From contig NZ_AP021903.1 of NCBI RefSeq assembly GCF_018326005.1, forward strand, positions 870,001-934,000: a stretch of 64,000 bases of DNA. The letters are read 5' to 3'. The position numbers and the translations under genes were made by a program. This DNA comes from Pseudomonas sp. Seg1. GTDB taxonomy: Bacteria; Pseudomonadota; Gammaproteobacteria; Pseudomonadales; Pseudomonadaceae. Positions within the stretch are counted from its first letter, which is position 1. Every line of letters starts with the position of its first letter. The notes beneath the pieces are model-generated. The model did no database searches. It was not told where the DNA came from and worked only from the letters and a program-made list of their open reading frames with translations. This document shows positions 1 to 12,837 of the stretch, one piece after another.

Positions 1-2471
<2,471 letters not shown>

Positions 2472-2628
2472 TATAACACCCAAGCAATCTGTAGACTCAA
2501 AAGAGACCAGATTGCGGTGTGTGAAGACGAAACGAACCGAAAGTTCGATGTTCACAAAACACCGACAGCTGTCACATACCCAATTTGCTGAAGCGAGGCC
2601 ATCTGGTCACGACTCAGTACCAGAATTT
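2472..2628 (+). other. 23S-5S internal transcribed spacer
   Basis: A transcribed spacer of about 157 nt between 23S and 5S. It contains no tRNA and no gene. It would be removed by RNase III and RNase E processing, as in other gammaproteobacterial rRNA operons (family knowledge). Confidence 0.8.
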
Positions 2629-2744
2629 CTTGACGACCATAGAGCGTTGGAACCACCTGATCCCATCCCGAACTCAGCAGTGAAACGATGCATCGCCGAT
2701 GGTAGTGTGGGGTTTCCCCATGTGAGAGTAGGTCATCGTCAAGA
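2629..2744 (+). rRNA. rrf: 5S ribosomal RNA
   Basis: About 116 nt. The closing stem is visible: CTTGACGA at 2629-2636 pairs with TCGTCAAG at 2736-2743. The internal core around 2655-2700 (CCCATCCCGAACTCAG) and the AGTGTGGGGTTTCCCCATG helix are the standard 5S signatures. Confidence 0.97.
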
Positions 2745-2754
2745 TTAAATTCCG

Positions 2755-2790
2755 AAACCCCAATTGCGAAAGCAGTTGGGGTTTTGTTTT
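2755..2790 (+). terminator. rRNA operon terminator
   Basis: A 13-bp stem (AAACCCCAATTGC with GCAGTTGGGGTTT, one G-U pair) closed by a GAAA tetraloop and followed by a T-rich tail. It lies 11 nt after the 5S rRNA, where intrinsic termination of the rRNA operon is expected. Confidence 0.93.
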
Positions 2791-2898
2791 GCCCGCAGGA
2801 AAGTTCTTACAGCACTCATAGACGCCGTCCGGCTGTCATCATCTGCCGACAATGCTAAGGTTCTGACCTGGCTGTTTTTATTCTCCCAAGGAAGTCTT

Positions 2899-5800
2899 AT
2901 GCCGGACGCCCAGTCCCTCAACGCTGCATTCATGGTGGTTCAGAGCAATAGCCTGGACGAACTGCGCAGCCTGGTGGTCAGCATAATGCGGCGCTATCCG
3001 CTGGCTCCCTTGGAGAACGAAATTGCCCTGGTGCAGAGCAATGGCATCGCGCAGTGGCTTAAATTGGCCTTGGCTGAAGATCCTGAGGAAAACGACCTCG
3101 GTGGTTGTGGTATCGCAGCGGCGATAGATGTTCAATTGCCCGGCAGTTTCATGTGGCAGCTCTACCGTATGGTTTTGGGCCGAGATGAAATTCCAGCCAA
3201 ATCCCTGCTCGATAAAGCTCCGCTGACCTGGCGCCTCATGCGTCTGCTGCCTCAGGTCATCGACCGTCCGCATTTCGAACCGTTGCAACGCTTCCTCACT
3301 CACGACACCGACTTGCGCAAGCGCTATCAGCTATCCGAGCGCCTGGCGGATCTATTCGACCAATATCAGGTGTATCGAGCCGACTGGCTTGAGGATTGGG
3401 CGGAAGGTCGGCATCAACTGCGCAATGTCAGAGGCGAAGTAAAGCCACTACCGCCCACCAGTTGCTGGCAGGCTGAACTCTGGCGCGCGCTCCTGGAGGA
3501 TGTAGGTGCAAAAGGTATGGCGCAAAGCCGCGCCGGTGTACATCAGCGATTTATCGAGCGCATCGGTAGCATCGAGCACGCACCTACCGGGCTGCCTTCG
3601 CGAGTGATCGTCTTCGGGATTTCTTCGCTTCCGGCTCAAGTACTTGAAGCTTTGGCTGGCCTCGCCCGGTTCAGCCAGGTTTTGCTGTGTGTGCACAACC
3701 CATGTCGGCATCACTGGGCCGACATCGTTGCGGACAAGGATTTGCTGCGTCACCAATACAAGCGGCAATCGCGCAAGAGCGGCATGCCTGTCGTACTTGA
3801 TCCCGAGACAATGCATCAACACGCACATCCTCTATTGGCAGCATGGGGTAAGCAAGGCCGTGACTACATCAACCTGCTCGATAGCTATGACGACCCAAAC
3901 AGCTATCGAGCGGCATTTCGCGATGGGCGTATCGACCTGTTCAGCGAAAATCAGCCGCATAACCTGCTCAATCAACTCCAGGACGACATTCTCGAATTGC
4001 GCCCACTCGAGGAGACCCGCGAGCATTGGCCGGCTGTTGATCTGGCACACGACAACTCGATCCGTTTTCACATCGCTCACAGCGCTCAACGCGAGGTGGA
4101 GATTCTCCATGATCAGCTGTTGGCACGTTTCAGTGCCAATCCGGATCTACGCCCTCGCGACGTGATCGTGATGGTGCCGGACATCGACAGCTATGCGCCG
4201 CATATCCGCGCGGTGTTTGGTCAGCTTGATCGATTTGATCCACGCTTTATTCCTTTCACATTGGCGGATCAGGGCCAACGCGGTCGTGATCCATTGCTGA
4301 TTGCGGTTGAACACCTGCTCAAACTGCCGGACAGTCGTTTCCCTGTCAGTGAAATCCTCGACTTGCTCGACGTTCCCGCATTACGCGCTCGTTTCGGCAT
4401 GGAGGAGCGTGACTTGCCGACGTTGCACCGCTGGATTGAAGGCGCTGGTGTGCGTTGGGGAATGAACGCGGAGCAGCGTGCCGGGCTAGGTCTGCCGGAT
4501 GAACTGGAGCAGAACAGCTGGCATTTCGGTCTGCGACGAATGCTTCTTGGCTACGCTGTCGGCAGCTCGACTGACTGTGCGGGTATCGAGCCCTATGATG
4601 AAATCGGGGGACTGGATGCCGCATTGATCGGGCCATTGGTGGCCCTGCTCGATGCTCTGGAACTCGCACATCAGGAACTCACCCGGCCGGCACAGCCCAA
4701 GGAGTGGGGTCATCGGCTGCAAGCGTTGATGCAGCTGTTCTTTAAAGCCAGTAACGAACACGACGATTACTTGCTGACCCAGCTAGAAGAGCTTCGTGAA
4801 ACCTGGCTGGAGACCTGCGAGGCTGTTGGCCTTGAGGATGAGTTGCCCCTGACTGTCGTTCGCGAGGCCTGGCTCGCCGGGCTGGATCAGGGCCGTTTGT
4901 CTCAACGCTTTCTTGCCGGCGCGGTGAACTTCTGCACGCTGATGCCCATGCGTGCCATTCCTTTCAAACTCGTTTGTTTGCTGGGTATGAACGACGGTGA
5001 TTACCCCCGTGCACAACCGCCTCTCGATTTTGACCTGATGGGTAGCGACTATCGTCCGGGCGACCGTTCCCGGCGAGAGGATGATCGCTATCTGTTGCTC
5101 GAGGCGCTGCTGTCAGCACGTAATCAGCTCTATATCAGTTGGGTCGGGCGCAGCATTCGTGACAACAGCGAGAGGCCTGCTTCGGTGCTCATCGGCCAGT
5201 TACGCGATCACCTCGCCAGTGGTTGGCGATTGATCGATGACAGTCAGGATCTGTTGAGCGCCATGACTGAGGAGCATCCACTGCAACCCTTCAGTGCCCG
5301 CTATTTCCATGAGGGAGATCAACTGTTCAGCTATGCCAGCGAGTGGCAGGTTCTGCATCAACCTCATGAGCTACGAAACGAGGCAGAATTACTCGCCCCC
5401 TATGTACAAGAGGAACCGTTGAGTCTGGCTCTGTTGCAGGACTTTTTACGTAATCCGGTTCGGCATTTTTTTACCCAGAGACTCAAGGTCTACTTCGAAG
5501 CCGCCGATGCACCGCTGGCCGATGAAGAGCCTTTTGTACTCGACGCCCTGCAGCGATATACGCTCAGCGACAGCCTGCTAGAAGCCGCGCTCAGGCAGCC
5601 GGACAATGTCGAGCAAGCGCTCCAGGCTCAGGCGCGACGTCTGCAAAATAGCGGCCTGTTGCCAATGGCCGGATTCGGCGAGTGCCTGCAAAGGGAATTG
5701 ATTGAGCCACTGCCGGACTTGCTACAACGCTATCAGCAACTACTGACGCTTTGGCCGACTCCGCTCGCCAGTGCCATCCCGATCAGTCTCGAGTTGCAGG

Positions 5801-6351
5801 GGTTGCGTCTTGAAGGATGGCTCTCGGGTTTGCATCAACGCGCTGACGGAGGCGTGTTGTCGGTCACGACCATTCCCAACAGCATCGGCTCGATCAAAAG
5901 CCGCAAATGGCATCGACTGATCAAACCCTGGGTCAATCATCTCGTGGCCTGCGCCAGCGGGCTCTCATTGACCACCGCATTGGTGGCCAGTGACGACACA
6001 TTGCTGCTCGAGTCTATGGAGCAAGACAGAGCCGTTCGGTTTCTTGGCGACCTTCTTCTCGCCTGGCTGGCCGGCATGCGTCAGCCTCTGCCGATCGCAG
6101 TGAAGACCGCTTTTGCCTGGCTATCTCAGACCGATCCGCTCAAAGCTGAAGCGGCTGCTCGCAAAGCCTACGAAGGTGACGGACAGACCAGTGAAGGCGA
6201 ACGCCGCGAAAGTCCGGCGCTGTCCCGCCAATTTGCCGACTTCGATGCATTACTCGCGGACGAAACATTTTCCGGTTGGTGCGATGCTCTTTATCGCCCT
6301 CTGGTGGAAGCGCCCTGGCGCTCATTGTCCAATGAAGGGGCGCGCGCATGA
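2899..6351 (+). CDS. recC: RecBCD exonuclease V, gamma subunit RecC
   Basis: A 1150-residue subunit of the RecBCD helicase-nuclease, which processes double-strand breaks and scans for Chi. The N-terminal half is an inactivated SF1 helicase fold that reads the 3' strand; the C-terminal part is a degenerate nuclease-like domain (family knowledge). Typical sequence landmarks include LVQSNGIAQWLK near the N-terminus and LLGMNDGDYPR with RREDDRYLLLEALLSA in the middle. The ATG at 2899 has AAGGAAG upstream; the frame stays open further 5' but that stretch overlaps the rRNA terminator. The stop overlaps the recB start (ATGA). The order recC-recB-recD without ptrA is normal for Pseudomonas. Confidence 0.97.
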   Translation: MPDAQSLNAAFMVVQSNSLDELRSLVVSIMRRYPLAPLENEIALVQSNGIAQWLKLALAEDPEENDLGGCGIAAAIDVQLPGSFMWQLYRMVLGRDEIPAKSLLDKAPLTWRLMRLLPQVIDRPHFEPLQRFLTHDTDLRKRYQLSERLADLFDQYQVYRADWLEDWAEGRHQLRNVRGEVKPLPPTSCWQAELWRALLEDVGAKGMAQSRAGVHQRFIERIGSIEHAPTGLPSRVIVFGISSLPAQVLEALAGLARFSQVLLCVHNPCRHHWADIVADKDLLRHQYKRQSRKSGMPVVLDPETMHQHAHPLLAAWGKQGRDYINLLDSYDDPNSYRAAFRDGRIDLFSENQPHNLLNQLQDDILELRPLEETREHWPAVDLAHDNSIRFHIAHSAQREVEILHDQLLARFSANPDLRPRDVIVMVPDIDSYAPHIRAVFGQLDRFDPRFIPFTLADQGQRGRDPLLIAVEHLLKLPDSRFPVSEILDLLDVPALRARFGMEERDLPTLHRWIEGAGVRWGMNAEQRAGLGLPDELEQNSWHFGLRRMLLGYAVGSSTDCAGIEPYDEIGGLDAALIGPLVALLDALELAHQELTRPAQPKEWGHRLQALMQLFFKASNEHDDYLLTQLEELRETWLETCEAVGLEDELPLTVVREAWLAGLDQGRLSQRFLAGAVNFCTLMPMRAIPFKLVCLLGMNDGDYPRAQPPLDFDLMGSDYRPGDRSRREDDRYLLLEALLSARNQLYISWVGRSIRDNSERPASVLIGQLRDHLASGWRLIDDSQDLLSAMTEEHPLQPFSARYFHEGDQLFSYASEWQVLHQPHELRNEAELLAPYVQEEPLSLALLQDFLRNPVRHFFTQRLKVYFEAADAPLADEEPFVLDALQRYTLSDSLLEAALRQPDNVEQALQAQARRLQNSGLLPMAGFGECLQRELIEPLPDLLQRYQQLLTLWPTPLASAIPISLELQGLRLEGWLSGLHQRADGGVLSVTTIPNSIGSIKSRKWHRLIKPWVNHLVACASGLSLTTALVASDDTLLLESMEQDRAVRFLGDLLLAWLAGMRQPLPIAVKTAFAWLSQTDPLKAEAAARKAYEGDGQTSEGERRESPALSRQFADFDALLADETFSGWCDALYRPLVEAPWRSLSNEGARA

Positions 6352-9300
6352 GTACGAAGACACCCCTTGCGCTGGCATTCCCTCTGCGTGGCAGCCAGTT
6401 GATCGAAGCCAGCGCCGGCACCGGCAAAACCTTCACCATTTCTGCGCTCTACCTACGCCTGATTCTTGGCCATGGCGGCGAATCGAACGGGTTCGCCCGC
6501 GAACTGTTGCCGCCGCAAATTCTTGTGGTGACGTTCACCGACGCGGCAACCAAGGAGCTGCGTGAGCGGATTCGCACGCGTCTTGCCGAGGCCGCGCGAT
6601 TCTTCCGCGATGAGACGCCAGCGCCTGACGGATTGATTGCCGAACTACGAGATCAATTCGATCTTCAACAGTGGCCAGGTTGCGCCAACCGTCTGGACAT
6701 CGCCGCACAGTGGATGGACGAGGCCGCGGTCTCCACCATCCACAGTTGGTGTCAGCGCATGTTGCGCGAACATGCTTTCGATAGCGGAAGTCTGTTTACC
6801 CAATCCCTCGAAACGGATCACAGCGATTTGCTCGGCGAAGTGCTGCGCGATTACTGGCGGCTGTTCTGTTACCCGATGCAGGGCGATGCGTTGAATTGGG
6901 TTCGCAGCAACTGGGGTGGACCTGCGGCGTTGCTGCCTCGGGTGCGAGGCTTGTTCGCCAGCGAGCGCGAGAGCGACGAAAGCAAGGCACCGGCGGAGTT
7001 GATCGATGATTGTCTGCAAGAGCGGCGCGCTGCGTTGATCGAATTGAAAATGCCGTGGCGGCAGTGGGCTGATGAGTTGCTTGCGATTTGTCATCAAGGT
7101 GTTGCGAGTAAAAGCGTCGATGGTCGCAAGATGCAGGCCCGCTACTTTGAGCCGTGGTTCGAAAAGCTCAAGAACTGGGCTGAAGACGAGTCCCTCGAAC
7201 AACTGGACATCGGCACAGGATTCACTCGGCTGACGCCCGACGGAATGGCTGAAGCCTGGAAAGGCCAGGCTCCAACTCATCCGGGGCTGGACGCCATGCC
7301 GGGGCTCAAGTCGAGTCTCGATGCATTGCCAACCCCCGATGCTGCCGTACTGCAACACGCCGCCAAGTGGGTAGGTGCACGCTTCGAAGAAGAGAAACGC
7401 CGGCGTGCCGAGATGGGCTTCGACGACATGCTCTTGCGCCTGGATGCTGCGCTGCAGTCAGAGGGCGGCGAACGCCTTGCCACATTGATCCGCGAGCAAT
7501 TCCCGGTTGCACTGATCGACGAGTTCCAGGACACCGACCCGGTGCAGTACCGGATCTTCGAGAGCATTTACCGCATCGAGGACAACAATCCGGACACCGG
7601 ACTGTTTCTGATTGGCGACCCCAAACAGGCGATTTACGCGTTCCGTGGCGCAGACATCTATACCTACTTGCGTGCTCGCCAAGCCACCACCGGCCGACTG
7701 CATACCTTGGGTACCAACTTCCGTTCCAGCCATGGCATGGTGAAAGCGGTCAATCACGTGTTCGAGCGCGCCGAATCCCGTGAGCAGGGCCGCGGCGCGT
7801 TTTTGTTCCGGGAGAAGAACGGTGACAACCCGGTGCCCTTCCAGCCTGTCGAATCCCAGGGCCGTAAAGAAGAACTGCAGATTGCCGGGCAGGACGTCGC
7901 GGCGCTGAATGTCTGGCACTTGTCCACCGATCAGCCGCTGTCAGGCGCGGTCTATCGCCAGCAATTGGCGGCTGCATGTGCCAGCGAAATCACCGCGCTG
8001 CTCAATGGCGGGCAAAACGGTAGCGCCGGTTTTATTCAGGACGACAAGGCCTTCAAAGGCCTGCGACCTTCCGATATCGCAATCCTCGTCCGTGACGGAA
8101 AAGAAGCTCAGGCGGTGCGCGGTGAACTCGCCAATCGCGGGGTCCGCAGCGTTTATCTGTCCGACAAGGATTCGGTTTTCGCAGCTCAGGAGGCACACGA
8201 CTTGTTGTCTTGGCTCAAGGCTTGCGCCGAGCCGGATGTCGAGCGTTCCCTGAAAGCCGCGCTGGCCTGCATCACCCTGAATTTGCCACTGGCTGAGCTG
8301 GAGCGTCTGAACCAGGACGAACTGGTCTGGGAAACCCGCGTCATGCAGTTCCGTGGTTATCGTGAACTATGGCGCAAACAAGGTGTGCTGCCGATGCTGC
8401 GGCGCCTGCTGCATGACTTCCGCTTGCCGCAGACCTTGATCGCCCGCAGCGACGGCGAGCGGGTGCTGACCAACCTTCTGCATCTGTCAGAGCTGATGCA
8501 ACAAGCCGCTGCCGAACTGGACGGCGAGCAAGCGCTGATCCGTCATCTGGCGGAACTGCTGGCGTTGTCAGGTCAGGCCGGTGAAGAGCAGATTCTGCGT
8601 CTGGAAAGCGACGAGCAACTGGTCAAGGTCGTGACCATTCACAAATCCAAAGGCCTCGAATATCCACTGGTGTTCCTGCCCTTCATCTGTTCAGCAAAAC
8701 CGGTGGATGGCAGCCGATTGCCGCTGCATTATCACGACGCTTCGGGCAAAGCCCAGGTGAGCCTGAGGCCCACCGCCGAACTGATTGCGCAAGCCGACGA
8801 TGAGCGTCTGGCCGAAGACCTGCGCCTGCTTTATGTCGCCCTGACCCGCGCCCAGCATGCTTGCTGGCTGGGGGTGACGGATCTCAAACGCGGCAATAAC
8901 AACAGCTCGGTGCTGCACCTTTCTGCCCTTGGCTACTTGCTCGGTGGAGGCGCCTCTCTGGGTGAGTCCATCGCCCTTGATCGTTGGCTGCAAGACCTGC
9001 AACAAGATTGTCCTGCCATCTGCATCGGTGAAATGCCGCAACCCACCGACGAGCACTATCAGCCACCGCGTAATGACGCCATCCTCAGTGCCACTCTGCT
9101 GCCCAAGCGCAAAGCCAGCGAAAACTGGTGGATCGCGTCTTACAGTGCGCTGCGTATCAGCGACGTATTGAGTGTTGGCAGTGATGAAGCACCGGACAGT
9201 CCTCAAGCACAAAAGCTTTTCGATGACGAACGTCTCGACCCCGACGCTCCACGAGAAATCATTACCGGTGGCGCCGACATCCATCGTTTCCCGCGTGGCC

Positions 9301-10037
9301 CCAATCCCGGAACGTTTCTCCATGGTTTGCTGGAATGGGCGGGTGACGACGGTTTCGCTGTTACCCGTGAGGCATTGGAAGACGCGATTGCCCGGCGCTG
9401 TAATCTGCGCGGTTGGGAAGGCTGGATCATCACTCTAAGTGACTGGTTGCAGCATTTGCTCCAATTACCGCTGCCGATCGGTGACAGCCAGCCGCCGGTC
9501 ATTCTGGAGCAACTGAAACAGTACCGGGTGGAGATGGAGTTCTGGTTCGCCAGTCACAAAGTCGACGTACTCAAACTCGATGAACTGGTGCGGCAATACA
9601 CGCACAACGGCGTGGCTCGGGTAGCCGCAGAGCCGGTGCAGCTCAATGGCATGTTCAAAGGCTTCATCGACCTGACTTTCGAGCACGACGGCCGCTATTA
9701 CGTGGCGGACTACAAATCCAACTGGCTGGGCACCGATGACCTGGCCTACACCGAGCAGGCCATGGAACAGTCGATCCTCGATAATCGCTACGACTTGCAA
9801 TATGTGCTGTACCTGTTGGCGTTGCATCGCCAGCTCAAGGCACGGTTGCCCGACTACGATTACGAACGGCATGTCGGTGGCGCGCTGTACCTGTTTCTGC
9901 GCGGCACCCGCGCAGCCAGTCGCGGTGCTTACTTTGTGCGACCTCCGCGCGAGTTGATCGAGCGTCTGGACCGGATGTTCCAGGGCAAACCTGAACCCAA
10001 GGCCGAGCCCTTGTGGGAACAGGGAGTCTTGTTATGA
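6348..10037 (+). CDS. recB: RecBCD exonuclease V, beta subunit RecB
   Basis: A 1229-residue 3'-5' SF1 helicase and nuclease subunit of RecBCD. The Walker A motif ASAGTGKT is at residues 21-28. The Walker B/motif II LIDEFQDTDPVQYRIFE lies near 385-400 and a UvrD-like C-terminal motif VTIHKSKGLEYPLVF near 765. The RecB-type nuclease motif DYKSN, with the aspartate and lysine of the PD-(D/E)XK site, is near 1122. The gene overlaps recC by 4 nt and recD by 4 nt, so translation of the three is probably coupled. All catalytic motifs look intact. Confidence 0.97.
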   Translation: MSTKTPLALAFPLRGSQLIEASAGTGKTFTISALYLRLILGHGGESNGFARELLPPQILVVTFTDAATKELRERIRTRLAEAARFFRDETPAPDGLIAELRDQFDLQQWPGCANRLDIAAQWMDEAAVSTIHSWCQRMLREHAFDSGSLFTQSLETDHSDLLGEVLRDYWRLFCYPMQGDALNWVRSNWGGPAALLPRVRGLFASERESDESKAPAELIDDCLQERRAALIELKMPWRQWADELLAICHQGVASKSVDGRKMQARYFEPWFEKLKNWAEDESLEQLDIGTGFTRLTPDGMAEAWKGQAPTHPGLDAMPGLKSSLDALPTPDAAVLQHAAKWVGARFEEEKRRRAEMGFDDMLLRLDAALQSEGGERLATLIREQFPVALIDEFQDTDPVQYRIFESIYRIEDNNPDTGLFLIGDPKQAIYAFRGADIYTYLRARQATTGRLHTLGTNFRSSHGMVKAVNHVFERAESREQGRGAFLFREKNGDNPVPFQPVESQGRKEELQIAGQDVAALNVWHLSTDQPLSGAVYRQQLAAACASEITALLNGGQNGSAGFIQDDKAFKGLRPSDIAILVRDGKEAQAVRGELANRGVRSVYLSDKDSVFAAQEAHDLLSWLKACAEPDVERSLKAALACITLNLPLAELERLNQDELVWETRVMQFRGYRELWRKQGVLPMLRRLLHDFRLPQTLIARSDGERVLTNLLHLSELMQQAAAELDGEQALIRHLAELLALSGQAGEEQILRLESDEQLVKVVTIHKSKGLEYPLVFLPFICSAKPVDGSRLPLHYHDASGKAQVSLRPTAELIAQADDERLAEDLRLLYVALTRAQHACWLGVTDLKRGNNNSSVLHLSALGYLLGGGASLGESIALDRWLQDLQQDCPAICIGEMPQPTDEHYQPPRNDAILSATLLPKRKASENWWIASYSALRISDVLSVGSDEAPDSPQAQKLFDDERLDPDAPREIITGGADIHRFPRGPNPGTFLHGLLEWAGDDGFAVTREALEDAIARRCNLRGWEGWIITLSDWLQHLLQLPLPIGDSQPPVILEQLKQYRVEMEFWFASHKVDVLKLDELVRQYTHNGVARVAAEPVQLNGMFKGFIDLTFEHDGRYYVADYKSNWLGTDDLAYTEQAMEQSILDNRYDLQYVLYLLALHRQLKARLPDYDYERHVGGALYLFLRGTRAASRGAYFVRPPRELIERLDRMFQGKPEPKAEPLWEQGVLL

Positions 10038-12142
10038 GCCGCACCCTGGACGATCTGCTGCCGACACCGCTGGCTGCCGACAGCCTGTCGACACTCGCGC
10101 CCCTGACCCGCGCCGATGATTTGCTTGTGCTGCTCACCCGTTGGGTCGAGCGTGGCTGGCTGCGTGCCCTGGACAAAGCATTCGTAGCATTCCTCCATGA
10201 GCTTGAGCCTGGTACTGATCCATTGGTGCTGCTCGCCGCCGCGCTCACCAGCCATCAACTCGGTCATGGGCATGTCTGCCTGGATCTGTTCGAAACCCTC
10301 AAGGCTCCGGATTTTGCCCTGTCGCTACCGCCCGAAGGCGATGTGCAGGGCGGGGTGTTGCTGTTGCCCTCGCAATTGCTTGATGCCCTCGAAGGTGCGC
10401 ATTGGTGCAAGGTTCTGGCGGCGAGCGCGTTGGTTGCATTGTCGGCTGACGGCAGTGATTCGGCGCAGCGACGGCCATTGGTGTTGTCCGGGAAGCGTCT
10501 GTACCTGAGACGCTACTGGGCCTATGAGCGCCGCATCGATCTCGCCTTGCGCCAGCGTCTCGCACAGCGCGAGGCGACCCCGGATGATCTGCCGCAGCGG
10601 TTGAATGAGTTGTTTGGCTCGGCGAAATCCGGCGATGTGATCGACTGGCAAAAACTCGCCTGTGCCATCGCCACGCGTGGCACCTTCAGCATCGTCACGG
10701 GTGGCCCGGGCACCGGCAAAACCACGACGGTGGTGCGTTTGCTCGCGCTGCTTCAGGCGCCGGCGGTGGAGGCTGGCCATCCACTGCGCATTCGCCTGGC
10801 GGCGCCGACCGGCAAAGCCGCGGCGCGGTTGACCGAGTCCATCAGCCAGCAAGTGCAATCGCTGACCGTCACCGAAGACGTACGGGCGAAAATTCCCTGC
10901 GACGTGACCACCGTGCATCGTTTGCTCGGCAGTCGCCCTGGCACTCGACACTTTCGACACCATGCCGGCAATCGCTTGCCTCTGGATGTGCTGGTGGTCG
11001 ATGAAGCATCGATGATCGATCTGGAAATGATGGCGAATCTGCTCGACGCCTTGCCGCCCCACGCGCGTTTGGTATTGCTCGGTGACAAGGATCAACTGGC
11101 CTCCGTGGAGGCCGGTGCGGTACTGGGTGATCTGTGTCGCGACGCCGAGAGTGGATGGTACAACCCGAAGACCCGCCAGTGGCTGGAGTCGGTCAGCGGT
11201 GAAACCTTGCAGGGCAGCGGTTTGTGTGAAGACATCGACGACACTCATCCACTGGCGCAACAAGTGGTGATGTTGCGTCACTCACGGCGTTTCGGCGAGG
11301 GTAGCGGGATCGGCCAACTCGCGCGCCGGGTCAATCAGCAATTGCCGGATGAGGCGCGCCAGTTGCTGTCGGCGGGGCACTATGACGATGTGTATTCGTT
11401 GCCGCTCAAGGGCGAGCACCACCACAAGCTGGAGCGACTGTTGCTTGAGGGACATGGCGATGGCCCACAAGGTTATCGGCATTATCTGAGTGTGCTGCGC
11501 GATCAGCGCCCACCGCCCGGCCGGCCGCTCGAACATCCGGACTGGATCACGTGGGCCCGGGAAGTCCTGCAAGCGTTCGACACCTTTCAGCTGTTGTGTG
11601 CGGTGCGCAAGGGGCCGTGGGGTGTGGAAGGTTTGAACCTGCGTATTACCGCCGCTTTGCTCAAGGCCCGACTGATCGACAATGACCAGCAATGGTACGA
11701 GGGCCGGCCGGTGCTGATGACGCGCAATGACTACGGCCTGGGTTTGATGAATGGCGATATCGGTATTGCCTTGAAGCTGCCTGAGCGCGAAGGACCCGAT
11801 GCCGGCAAACCGGTGCTGCGTGTAGCTTTCCCGCGCAATGATGGCCGGGGCGGGGTGCGTTTCGTGTTGCCGAGTCGGCTCAACGATGTCGAAACCGTGT
11901 ACGCCATGACGGTGCACAAATCCCAGGGCTCGGAATTTGCCCACACCGCGTTGATCCTTCCGGATGCCCTGAATCCAGTGCTGACCAAGGAGCTGATTTA
12001 CACCGGCATCACCCGGGCCAAGCACTGGTTCACCCTGATTGAGCCGCGAGCTGGGGTGTTCGAAGAAGCCGTGCAACGCAAGGTTAAGCGCCTGAGCGGG
12101 TTGATGCTGGAACTGGAAGAGGGTGCTGAGCCCCGAGGGTGA
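10034..12142 (+). CDS. recD: RecBCD exonuclease V, alpha subunit RecD
   Basis: A 702-residue 5'-3' SF1B helicase, the fast motor of RecBCD. The Walker A motif GGPGTGKTTT is near residue 223 and Walker B VVDEASMIDLEMM near 320. The C-terminal motif VHKSQGSEF is near 635. The ATG at 10034 overlaps the recB stop (ATGA) and follows AGGGAG. An in-frame GTG at 10013 would add seven residues but lies inside recB without a better ribosome site. This is the last gene of the rec operon; 119 nt with no obvious terminator separate it from yfiR. Confidence 0.96.
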   Translation: MSRTLDDLLPTPLAADSLSTLAPLTRADDLLVLLTRWVERGWLRALDKAFVAFLHELEPGTDPLVLLAAALTSHQLGHGHVCLDLFETLKAPDFALSLPPEGDVQGGVLLLPSQLLDALEGAHWCKVLAASALVALSADGSDSAQRRPLVLSGKRLYLRRYWAYERRIDLALRQRLAQREATPDDLPQRLNELFGSAKSGDVIDWQKLACAIATRGTFSIVTGGPGTGKTTTVVRLLALLQAPAVEAGHPLRIRLAAPTGKAAARLTESISQQVQSLTVTEDVRAKIPCDVTTVHRLLGSRPGTRHFRHHAGNRLPLDVLVVDEASMIDLEMMANLLDALPPHARLVLLGDKDQLASVEAGAVLGDLCRDAESGWYNPKTRQWLESVSGETLQGSGLCEDIDDTHPLAQQVVMLRHSRRFGEGSGIGQLARRVNQQLPDEARQLLSAGHYDDVYSLPLKGEHHHKLERLLLEGHGDGPQGYRHYLSVLRDQRPPPGRPLEHPDWITWAREVLQAFDTFQLLCAVRKGPWGVEGLNLRITAALLKARLIDNDQQWYEGRPVLMTRNDYGLGLMNGDIGIALKLPEREGPDAGKPVLRVAFPRNDGRGGVRFVLPSRLNDVETVYAMTVHKSQGSEFAHTALILPDALNPVLTKELIYTGITRAKHWFTLIEPRAGVFEEAVQRKVKRLSGLMLELEEGAEPRG

Positions 12143-12261
12143 AAAAATAAGCGATTGATGGCAGTTACTGACCAGCCAGTCAGGAGTCACTGTCTCGCTG
12201 GTGATTCAGCGCTGTGCTATCGTTGCGGCATCATTTCGCTACGATCCAAGAGAATCCCTGC

Positions 12262-12837
12262 ATGAAGGTGGCTGTCTGGGCGACAGAGCGCGTGTTTCGC
12301 TGCAAGCGCGCAGTGCTTGTCGGTCTGCTCTGTGCGCTGGCGGGCATGGCCGTCGCGCAGCCGCAACCGCCGCCGGGCATGGCTGAGCAACGCGCTCAAG
12401 CTGTCACCAAAGTTGTTCTGGGCATTCTCAGCTACGCGCGCTGGCCGGTGGAACCTGCGCAGTTGCGCCTGTGTATCGTCGGTCCTACCGAGTACACCGA
12501 CGATCTGGTCAAAGGCACGACCCAGGCCACTGGCCGACCCGTCACCGTGCGCCGCCTGCTGGCAGATAACCCGGTCATCGTCAGTGAGTGCGATGCGGTG
12601 TACATCGGCAAACTCACAACGGATGAGCGCAGCCGCCTGTTCACCTCGCTGATCGGCCATCCGGTGCTGAGCATCAGCGAGGGCGGTGATCAATGCACGG
12701 TGGGCAGTCTGTTTTGCCTGCGGGTTGGCGACGATCAAGTGTCTTTTGAAGTCAATCTCGACTCCGTCGCCCGCAGTGGCGTACGCATTCACCCAAGCGT
12801 CCTGCAATTGTCGCGTCGCAAACCGGCGGCGCCATGA
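12262..12837 (+). CDS. yfiR: YfiR-family periplasmic repressor of diguanylate cyclase YfiN
   Basis: A 191-residue protein of the YfiR/TpbA-cluster family (the P. aeruginosa protein is 190 residues). A long hydrophobic signal (AVLVGLLCALAGMAVA) precedes the mature domain. Mature-domain cysteines are seen in RLCIVG, SECDAV, DQCTVG and LFCLRV. In P. aeruginosa YfiR binds the periplasmic side of YfiN and keeps it off; oxidative misfolding or capture by YfiB releases it (family knowledge). The ATG at 12262 gives a normal signal peptide, and the upstream in-frame ATG at 12214 adds an atypical leader. The gene overlaps yfiN by 4 nt and is the first gene of the module. Confidence 0.92.
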   Translation: MKVAVWATERVFRCKRAVLVGLLCALAGMAVAQPQPPPGMAEQRAQAVTKVVLGILSYARWPVEPAQLRLCIVGPTEYTDDLVKGTTQATGRPVTVRRLLADNPVIVSECDAVYIGKLTTDERSRLFTSLIGHPVLSISEGGDQCTVGSLFCLRVGDDQVSFEVNLDSVARSGVRIHPSVLQLSRRKPAAP